From assembly GCA_018292915.2 (NCBI GenBank), contig JACVVK020000390.1, positions 586,001-650,000 of the forward strand: a stretch of DNA of 64,000 bases, given 5' to 3'. Each line of letters begins with the position of its first letter. The stretch's first letter is position 1. This DNA is from Batillaria attramentaria (Eukaryota; Mollusca; Gastropoda; Batillariidae). The notes under the pieces were generated by a model, which did not search any database, was not told the origin of the DNA, and worked only from the letters and a program-made list of their open reading frames with translations. The translations under genes were made by a program, and so were the position numbers. Below are positions 56,198-64,000 of this stretch, piece after piece.

Positions 56198-56699
56198 GTA
56201 AATTAGTGTTTGTCGGGGGGGGGGGGGGGGGTCTTTAGTGTAGCAGGACATTGTAGACAGGTAATTTTCTATCTTTTTTGAAAGAAATCTCTCCCCGTCA
56301 CCAACCTCACCACTTCCTCCGCCCCTCCCCCCCCCTCCCTCCTCGTCTCGCCTAGCCCAACACACCCGCACCATACCCCAGCTCTCTCTCTCTCTCTTTT
56401 TGTTTATATGTCCAGAATATAAGGAATTACGTGAACAGTACATCCCCTCAAAATTTTACAAAAAACCGTCACAATTTAGATTCTCTGTGATCATGGCAGA
56501 CAGTAGCCAACTCTTAACCCGCAACCTATCCTTGTTTGTCTATAAAGCTATGGAACACAGGAGTAAGGTACAAGCCATAGTAAGTTAAATATGCTAAGTA
56601 TGGAGGATATATACATATGATACATATCATTAGTTACGAAACCTGAATATATGGAGCGTGCGTGCTCATCCTACCCCCCCCCCCCCCCACCCCAAATTT

Positions 56700-58760
56700 T
56701 CAGTCTTGGGCCGAAAGCCTACTGAATAAATTGATTTGTCTCTCTCTCTCTTTCTGTGAAAAACTATGTGGCCATAGTTGTCAAAGACATTCTCTGTCTG
56801 TCACACTCAGTAAAACACAGTAGCTAATTTTTGTCATGAACTATGCATCTGAGAGTATAACTCGGGAAACTTTCTCTCTGAAAGTCTCCCTGATACAATT
56901 CCGTTAGTTCCCTCTCTGGTAGTATAACTCACGAAATGTTCTCACGTCTCTCAAAGTCTCCCTGATGCAATTTCGTTAGTTGTCAACTCTCTCTCTCTCT
57001 CTCTCTGATATAAATCCATTAGTTGTCAAAGAAAATATCCCTCTCCCCCTCTCTCTGAATAATTATATGGCTTTACTCGTCAAAGAAATTCTGTCTGTTT
57101 CATAGAGTAACACAGTTGCGAATTTTGTCATGAACTAAGCATCTGATAATACAACTCAGGAAACTTTCTCTCTGAAAGTCTCCCTGATACAATTCCGTTG
57201 GTTGTGAAATCCCCCTCCATTCTCTCTCACTTTCTGGTAGTATCACTCACGAAACATTCTCTCTCAAAGTCTCCCTGATGCAATTCCGTTAGTTGTCAAA
57301 CCCCCCCTCTCTCTCTCTCTCTTTGATACAATTCCGTTAGTTGCCAAAGAAACTCTCTCTCTCTCTCTCTCTCTCTGGATAACTATATGGCTTTAGTCGA
57401 GTGTTTCCAGCTTGTGCAGAGTGAGTTTTACGGGCATAAAGCCACGCAAAGCTTGTGCAGAATAAAACCCTGACTAACTAATTAACTGGCTTCAATTGTT
57501 AAAGAAATTCGTTCTGTCTGTCACATTGAGTAAAACACAGTAGCGAATTTTTGTCATGAACAATGTATCTGATAATATAACTCAGGAAACTTGCTCTCTC
57601 AAAGTCTCCCAGATACATTTCCGCTAGTTTTCAAATGCCCCCCCCCCCCCCCCCGTCTCTCTGTGTGATACTATTCCAGTAGTTGTCAAAGGAAATCTCT
57701 CTCTCTCTCTCTCTCTCTGACTTGGTAAACCACAGCATTTTGTTGGAGAAATTATCTATATACATGTACATCCCTGATCCTAAGACAATCTCCTTATTTT
57801 GTTCATATCTTCAAGGTAGAAGGCAGAAAGTCTACCACAATGGTGCGTTTTCTGAGGAAGGTGTTGTAAGCTCGGTATGCCCCAGAGGCTCTATCCTTGG
57901 CCCAGTTTTCTTTTGTTTATTCATCAATGATATGCCCCTCTCCATCTCAAACTCTAATGTAAGCTGTGATATGTTTGCTGACGACTCCACGCGCCATGCG
58001 TCGGATATGGATGAGTCCAAAGTAAACGAAGTATTGCAGCATAGCCTCATTGAAGTCTCCCAGTGGTGTAAAAGTCAACCACATGGCAATCAATACCTAA
58101 AAAAACCAAAAAAAACCCTAAAGCATGCTAATGACAACGTGCCAAAATCAACAACGCAAACTATCTCCTCTGCGGTTGTCAGTTGGATCGGAGTCCATCG
58201 AGCAAGTCTCAAACCACCGTCTACTATGTGTCATAATTGACGACCAACTCTCCCTGATGCAATTCCGTTAGTTGTCAAAAAAATCTCTCTCTCTCTCTCT
58301 CTCTCTGTGAATGATTATACATGTACGTCTCGCATGGTTAAAAAAAAAAATCTCTCAATCTGTTTCACTCAGTAAAACACAGTCACGAACAGTATCGTAA
58401 ACTATGTATCTGGTAATATATAGCTCACGAAACTTTCTCTTCCAAAGTCTTGCCGATACAACCCCCCCCCCCCCGCCCTCTCTCTCACTCGCTGCATGAT
58501 TATACGTCTTTAGTAGTGAACGAAATTCTCTCAATCTGTCTCACTCAGTATAAAATAGCCGGGAACTGTGTTGTGAACTTTGTATCTGGTATTATGACTC
58601 AAAACTTTCTCTCTCTTCCAATGTCTCCCCAAGACAATTACATCTTCCCCCCCCACCCCCCTCTCTCTCTATCTCTCTCTCTCTGTGCGATACGATTCCG
58701 TGAGTTGTCAAAAGAAATCTCCCTCTCCCTCTCTCTTTGAATAATTATATGGTTTTACTC
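56700..58760. repeat. Degenerate tandem array with (CT)n spacers
   Basis: Units of roughly 150-230 bp repeat AAAGTCTCCCTGATACAATT, CCGTTAGTTGTCAAA, (CT)n, TATATGGCTTTAGTCGTCAA, CACTCAGTAAAACACAGTAG, GTCATGAACTATGCATCTGA and TAACTCAGGAAACTTTCTC. A LINE fragment is embedded at 57718-58252, and a diverged unit reappears at about 61300-61410. Confidence 0.88.
57718..58252 (+). pseudogene. Non-LTR reverse transcriptase fragment (LINE)
   Basis: The frame begins DLVNHSILLEKL, the end of the motif-A block usually reading AFDxVNH. It continues through FCSYLQGRRQKV and RGSILGPVFFCLFINDMP to CDMFADDSTRHAS, with the catalytic FADD, and then EVSQWCKSQ. After a frame change IIDDQLS appears near 58237. The endonuclease and the N-terminal fingers are absent. 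The element is a short dead fragment inserted into the CT-rich array, and array sequence resumes exactly at TCCCTGATGC. Confidence 0.9.
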
Positions 58761-58844
58761 GTCAAAAATTATTCTGTCTGTTTCGCTGAGCAAAAAACAT
58801 GGTCAAGATGCTCAAGCCCCCCCCCCCCCCCCCCGGCTCAGTGA

Positions 58845-59525
58845 AAGAATTCATTAAAGAGTCCTTTTATAAGCAGAGCGGAAGGCCGAGTCAGTACTTG
58901 CTGAGCGGACAGATAAAGGAAGAGAATTCCAAATAGTCGGTGCTGCAGAAAAGAAAGACCTTTCTCCAAAGGTTTTAGTGAAGACACGTGGTTTGCAGAG
59001 TGTGAGAGTGGATGAGCGAAGTGTTCTTGTTGGTACGTAGACTAACTCAGAGAGATAAGAAGGTCCTGACTGACTAATGACACGGTAGCACATGCAAGCA
59101 ATCTTAATGCGAGCCCCTGGGGAGCCAGTGCAAAGTGCGGAGGTGTGGGGTGATGTGATCTCTTCGCGAAACTCTCAGAACTAGGCGTGCCGCATTGTTT
59201 TGTAACCTTTGGAGTCACTGTAAGAGATCCTTCGGGCTGTTTACAAGGAGACCATTACAGTAATCCAAGCGTGAAAGCACAAAAGCTGACACAAGAGTCT
59301 TTGTAGCCTAAACTGAGAGGAAATGACGAATAGAGCTAATACGACTGAGCTCAAAGTTCACAGTAGGGATGATGTTCACTACATGGGCATGCATAGTCAA
59401 GTGTGAGTCAAGAACAACACCAAGATTCTTAGCTGATTTGGCAAATGGAACAGTAGCATCACTGACAACAAGAGTATCAGGTAATGGACCAGCGGACTTA
59501 GCTAAGGCATATAACTGATATCCAT
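58845..59525 (-). pseudogene. LINE RT C-terminal region, decayed
   Basis: Reading the minus strand with stops and shifts gives NLGVVLDSHLTM, then SAFVLSRLDYCNGLL, LQRLQNNAARLVLRV, HITPHLRTLHWLP, PSYLSELVYVPTRTLRSS and GERSFFSAAPTIWNSLPLSV. This order is diagnostic of the region downstream of the RT catalytic core in CR1/L2/Jockey-like elements. Several in-frame stops show long inactivity. It is a different copy from, and in opposite orientation to, the fragment at 57.7 kb. Confidence 0.85.
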
Positions 59526-59910
59526 AGCCAAAAGCTGTTTATTAATGCACACATAACCTCTCATGTTAATTATGCCTCCACTGTTTGGGATGGGTGTTTT
59601 GGTTTTGTTTTGTTTGTTTTGTTTTGTTGTTTGGTCGTTAGTGTTAGTTACATGATATGTTCTTAAAAGAGTCTAGCACAGCCCAGAACAGACCCCCCTC
59701 CCCTCCTCCCACGACCATTGTGAGTACACATAGAGCTCCCCCACCTCCCCGTCACTCTGCCATCGCAGTAACGTCACACTTTATGCCTTTCCTTCGCAAG
59801 TCCGCTTATAGACAGATTCAAGAGTCACCATTTTCAGCAGTGTGGGAATCACGGGGAAGCCGTTGTATGCACGTCATTCGTGACGAATTGCATACCGGTG
59901 TGGGCATGGC

Positions 59911-60053
59911 GCCACCATCTTGTTGATACAAACATCTAAACTTACGAAAAACAGGGCTGCAAAACTGGCAAAGCACGTGGGTTTGAAAGATGTCGGTTTG
60001 CCAGTTATGCTGCTTTTCGTAAGTTTAGATGTTAGTATCAACAAGATGGCGGC
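59911..60053. repeat. Inverted repeat, about 56-bp arms
   Basis: The left arm starts GCCACCATCTTGTTGATACA and the right arm ends TGTATCAACAAGATGGCGGC-like. Arms run 59911-59970 and 59998-60053, with a few mismatches around a 27-base centre. The outer sequence is a YY1-type CAAGATGGCGGC, which may be incidental. It could be a foldback MITE. Confidence 0.85.
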
Positions 60054-60242
60054 ACGATCATTACGTAATAGGGGTAATCATCGAATTTTGTTCAATATCC
60101 CGGGGAGTTGTGCAGAAAGTGAAGATTAGAGTGTAGCAAGATATGTAGATTTGGACAGCGGTTTTCCTGATACCATCGGACATGCAGAAGAGTTGGAAGA
60201 AAATAACTTTGATGATGGGAACGAGAAGGTGATCAATCAACG

Positions 60243-60941
60243 CTAATCGAGTGCCAGTGGGAGGTGGCAGATGTGTTCTGTGTGGGGAGGCCAGGAAAGT
60301 CGGAGAGGAGTGAGTAGAGGCAGTACTGGGAGGCAACAGAGTGAAACTAGAGGGAGTGCTGCGTTAGATCTGAATCTCACGGCTGTTTGGATAAACATAT
60401 ACACAGACAGTAACCAGTCTACGAAGGTGAGAATGGTCCTGCTGTGTTTCCCCCTGCTGATTGCATCATGATAGACTTTTAGGATATTCTTTTCCCTGGA
60501 CTTTGTCATGTTGTTGCAGAGCACTGAACAAACCTGTATGCTAGACAGAGGTGTGTGCATTGGTGCAGCAGGAAGGGTGGAGGGGTGGGGGGCCCGAAAA
60601 GCTGGGCACACTGTGCATTTTGCTGTGTCGCATGTGCTCAGTGGTCTGTACATAGGTGTTTCAAGTATGACCTCAGGCAATATAGAGATAGATCTCATGA
60701 AAGACATCACCAGCAGTAAATGCAGTAAGCCTGCAGTACAGCTGAAGTCAGTTGCATACCAAAGTGTTCTGTGTGTGTTTGAACAGTCTGTGAAATAACA
60801 TGCAAGGTCAGTACAAATGAGGACTAAACAGAAACCATGCACAGCATCACGAAATGTTTTATCTTTTGGAACTGACTCGCAGGGTAAATCTGCACACTGG
60901 TGGATGAAATGTACATAACAAGGTTCAACTTTTACTTTCAC
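60243..60941 (-). other. Unassigned 232-codon open frame
   Basis: A frame open for 699 bp, starting MKVKVEPCYVHFIHQC, is unusually long for this window outside low-complexity DNA. The product is cysteine- and leucine-rich without a motif I recognise. Codon usage looks unremarkable and no splice context or homologue is known, so it may be chance or a decayed transposon gene. Confidence 0.2.
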
Positions 60942-61930
60942 TGCTTCAGGATGAATATTTCCATAAAACTGGCAAATATGCTTTGAAAATCAAACATGAG
61001 GCTAGAAATAGATGAATGGTGTCCCTTTGGGATACAGTTGTCTCCCCGTTTGTTTCCATTGATGATAGGTTTGTGCTCATTGCATTCCTGTATTCAATAT
61101 CCTTTCAGATATTATACTGTTATTAATATAAAATGAGGGGTATGTGTACAGTAAACCTAAGACTGATTGTACCCACAAACTGTCATTTTTTTCAAATAGT
61201 TCTGCAAAGGAAAGGGTTATTTGTTCCACCTGAGCATTACTACAGGCTCTTGATTTTGCTTAGTAATTGTTGTGTTAATAAATCCGCTCTGGAAAAACAA
61301 AAATCTCTTTCCGTCTCTCTCTGACCACCCATATGGCTTTAGGTGTCAAAGAAATTCTCTGAGTAAAGCACGGTCGAAAACTATGTATCTGATTGTATAA
61401 CTAAAAAAAATCCAACAATAAAAAATCAAAACATACAACAACAACAACAACAAAACACATTACTGTGGAATTTGACATGGACTGAAATCAGTATGTGTAC
61501 TTTCATCATATTAAGTCACCAGAAAGTGTCTTTGCTTCAGGTGGCGTGGGGGGGGGGGGGAGTGGGAAGACAGCATAACTTTCAAGCATATGCCAGTGTT
61601 ACGAGCGTGGCTGTGCCTCTTGTTTATATTTTGTTTGTATGCTGTAGGATAACAGCTGTAATGCTTTTTTTGTAGCTTTGGTGAGATAGAGAAGTCGCTT
61701 TGTTTAGTTTATATTCTTTTATAGTAATGTAAATCTGTTTCCCGTGATCCAGAAGTTTCTTTTGTTATCACGAGTATTCGAGAAGTGGTGACCTTGTTTT
61801 GGCTGCCCCCTTTTACCCTCGGGCGACGGTATGCACTTCGGGCCTAGGGCTCAGTCGCTCGGAAATCTCGTGCAAATCGCTTCTGACCTGTTTACGATTA
61901 GAAGGTGTTATATAACGCGCCTAGGTTCGG
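60942..61930. other. Intergenic with one array remnant
   Basis: A diverged unit of the 56.7-kb array lies at about 61300-61410. The remainder shows nothing recognisable. Confidence 0.45.
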
Positions 61931-61948
61931 CGGGCAGGTACTTGATTA

Positions 61949-62063
61949 TTCTGGATTCTTCTTTAGTTTTAAAATAGCAATAATGTGATTCACGCTTTGA
62001 TTTTGATTGGTTCTGTTATAAGAGTGGTCCAGAATGTACTAGAATGCCGTTACTGTATATAAG
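61949..62063 (+). promoter_or_regulatory. Heat-shock-type promoter candidate
   Basis: TTCTGGATTCTTC (61950-61962) fits three 5-bp heat shock element units with one mismatch. AGAATGTACTAGAAT (62031-62045) fits another three with one mismatch. An inverted CCAAT box (ATTGG, 62006-62010) and a TATA box TATATAAG (62056-62063) complete a compact arrangement. A (GT)n follows at 62075-62092. No coding exon follows within the window, so it may instead be a retrotransposon LTR or an unlinked promoter. Confidence 0.4.
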
Positions 62064-62509
62064 GCCCGGAGATGTGTGTGTGTGTGTGTGTGTGCACGAG
62101 AGAAGCTTGTAATTGCGAAGCTTGAAAGTGCTGTGTAACACCAGAGGTTATTCCGAAAATGTATTCTTAGCAACATTCAATGCAGATAAAGCAAATGTTC
62201 TACTGGTTGTCTTATTTCCCTTTCATCCCTATTCCTGTGACCTTGACCCCTCAGGCCAAGGTTACCCACATTATGCACATGGAAGTATTTCATACACACT
62301 GCATGTGTCGTAAGCATCCTATTATGGCACGCAAATAACAAATCCCACACCCTTAGACCGCGAAAACAGTAATGTCCCACCACCAGACAACCAAAACAAA
62401 ACCCCCAACAATTCAGCGGCTGGGTGTTTGGGAGTTTTCCGCCATATTGGTGATATCAAAGATGGGGCGATGAGAAAAAGGCAAGCACAAAATATGGTCG
62501 AAGCCGGGT

Positions 62510-63662
62510 TGTAGCAGTCCAGATTATACCCGCCTGGAGTATACCCCCCGTATAAACTGGCCTAGCCAGACTATCCCCCGTATAAACTGGCCTAGCCCAG
62601 ACTATACCCCGTATAAACTGGCCTAGCCCAGACTATACCCCGGGGTGTACTCTGGCCGTAGGCTCGTTTAACCCTTCCTGCCCCCTTTAACCCCCCCCCC
62701 TACCACGGACGACCAGAGAGAGAAACAGAAACGTCTTTGCTTGAATGTTGCACGTGTTTGTTCAATGACGACGTGTGGCACCCTGAGGTTCTATAGTTTT
62801 CTTGTTTCTTCCTGTTACTTTATTTTTGTTAAATCTGTGTTGTAATTGTCCTAATGCACCAGATAGATAGATAGATAGATAGAGTAGATAAAGGGAGAGA
62901 GTGTTTAAGTGCCTCTGCAGGGAAATTGTGTAAACTTGCAATGCTAGTATCTCCATAATGCACAAGACAAACCGCTTCATTCTGAAAAGAGCAGAGAGCC
63001 AAGTGGAGTTCCTCAGAGTCACATAGTAATTTTTTTTTAATGCACTTTAAATAGAACTAGACCCAAATTAACAACAGCCAGGGTTTCTCTTGGTGTAATG
63101 AAACATTAGTCTACTTGAATGGCAAACGCTCAAAACCACATTGAAGTGGCCGCTTCTGTTTTCAATGTGGAAGCAAACTTCGCTTGTCTCCTTTAGTGAA
63201 AACTTTGCGAGATATCGCATCCAGCGCATATTGGTGCCCACCGTGGTATAGATGTAAATGTTATATGCAAGAAAGTTTGCTGTGGTGAGAATTTCAACGG
63301 CAGTAGCCCAAGTGCCATCATATTGCATTCTTTCTCTTGTCTGCAACATTTTTGATGTCGTAGATGTAGTCCGGATATTTTTGTCTTCGTTCTTTTTGTT
63401 GGATAAAATTTCAAAATCTGCTGGTATAGGCAATCATCCATCTCGGCTTGACAGGTTGAGAACAACTAACACAAAAACCGCACTTGACACGCAAACGGCC
63501 GTGTGCAAACACTTTAGTGAACTCTGTTTACAGGTGGGTATATTCCGGGCAGGAGGGGGTGAATCCGTCCTGGGCTGATCTATACCCAGGGGGTTGAACC
63601 GGCCTAGGCTACTTTATACCCGAGGGTATAAAGTAGCCAGGGGTATACTCCGGCCTGTTACA
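62510..63662. mobile_element. Inverted-repeat element nested in SINE1
   Basis: The left end TGTAGCAGTCCAGATTATAC and the inverted right end TGTAACAGGCCGGAGTATAC match over about 22 bp. Both subterminal regions are built from TATACCC and GGCCTAG repeats, with a 33-bp unit repeated about three times at 62550-62640. The flanks CCGGGT and CCGGGGT fit an imperfect target duplication. A (GATA)n tract lies at 62861-62881. The interior carries an OTU-like fragment. The superfamily is unknown. Confidence 0.75.
63068..63465 (-). pseudogene. OTU-like cysteine protease C-terminal fragment
   Basis: The frame 63433-63068 contains MQYDGTWATAVEILTTANFL, then AYNIYIYTTVG, a W..Y spacer, and HIENRSGHFNVVLSV before a stop. 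This spacing, GTWAT.VEI..TA..L..I.IY followed by a conserved H in GHF..V, is that of the C-terminal half of OTU domains, the His being catalytic. The Cys-containing DGNC half is not convincingly present: a possible DDCLYQQ lies in another frame near 63440. The frame has no ATG of its own upstream. The fragment is likely part of the nested element and inactive. Confidence 0.5.
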
Positions 63663-63729
63663 CCGGGGTTCAAACTCACGACCCGAGCATTGAAACCCCA
63701 ACACTCTACCGTTCGGCTATCCCGTCCCC

Positions 63730-64000
63730 CTATTTACTGGAAATCAGACAGACCAAAACGGGGTATAGAAAGTGATTTCATGCATTGACCATTGGGTGGT
63801 GATCTTTTATTTGCAGGCTCTTAATATAATATCAATTTAAGTGTTACAGTGATTTTGTCTTAGTTCTTTACCCACCCCAAAACAGGAATTAACAACAGTA
63901 GCGGACTGTTTCACACTGCCTTAGAATATAGAGCAAACCTGTCTCTTTAAAAATATTTTTGGAACGCTGGCCATTTTCTTATCACTTCGTTGTGGTGGGG
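63730..64000. other. Window end, nothing recognised
   Basis: No exon or repeat family was recognised in the final 270 bases. Confidence 0.45.

Larger units (their letters stand above)
62420..63729 (-). mobile_element. SINE1 split by a 1.15-kb insertion
   Basis: The left part 62420-62509 runs from GCTGGGTGTTTGGGAGTTTT to GGTCGAAGCCGGGT. The right part 63663-63729 resumes CCGGGGTTCAAACTCACGAC and ends at the head complement CGGCTATCCCG. The break lies at the B box. Confidence 0.88.

Overview
The window looks like animal nuclear DNA, most likely from a marine mollusc (a gastropod is my guess). The reasons are one intron-split G protein-coupled receptor gene with GT/AG junctions, very dense CA, GA and TA microsatellites, several tRNA-derived SINE families, and non-LTR, Tc1/mariner-like, hAT-like, Harbinger and TTAA-type elements. 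One SINE family has a V-domain-like core of the kind reported from molluscs. Nothing prokaryotic, viral or organellar was seen. The species assignment is inference.

Only one convincing host gene is present. It is a class A (rhodopsin-like) receptor on the minus strand, read from an ATG at 25146 to a stop at 20419. Four coding exons, all joined in phase 0, give a predicted 426-residue seven-helix protein. Its introns carry microsatellites, a SINE, a LINE 3' end and a small tandem array. Downstream of its stop lie about 2.6 kb of decayed tandem repeats, then a repeat-poor stretch that ends at 11.8 kb with an AATAAA and a GT-rich tract on the minus strand. This could be a very long 3' UTR.

Most of the rest is a graveyard of mobile elements. 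SINE1 (tRNA head, GATATCAAAGACGGGGCAAC-type body on the complement) occurs about twenty times, several copies with perfect 9-12 bp target-site duplications. SINE2 (tRNA-Asp-like head, V-domain-like core, ATT tail) occurs about eight times. SINE3 occurs twice. A short repeat with internal A-rich linker and simple-repeat tail ('SINE-C') recurs at least six times. LINE remnants include a reverse transcriptase core (57.7-58.25 kb), a decayed RT C-terminal region (58.85-59.5 kb) and two copies of one 3' end (3.3-3.7 and 22.4-22.8 kb).

DNA transposons and MITEs include two 423-bp Tc1/mariner-like copies in opposite orientation (45.0 and 51.1 kb), two hAT-like copies lying in dinucleotide tracts (11.4 and 51.8 kb), a TTAA-flanked foldback element (28.5 kb), a Harbinger derivative nested in a SINE2 (33.1-34.35 kb), and a 1.15-kb inverted-repeat element nested in a SINE1 (62.5-63.66 kb) that carries a fragment resembling an OTU cysteine protease. 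A 1.1-kb block at 29.66-31.84 kb is duplicated in tandem and each copy contains a near-perfect 58-bp-arm palindrome. Tandem arrays occur at 0.6, 4.4, 8.3-10, 16.4, 17.8-20.4, 20.9, 36.8, 41.7-42.9, 46.3, 47.8-49 and 56.7-58.8 kb.

No functional tRNA, rRNA, CRISPR or intact transposase gene was found. All alignments were by eye, so repeat boundaries are approximate unless a target duplication is given.
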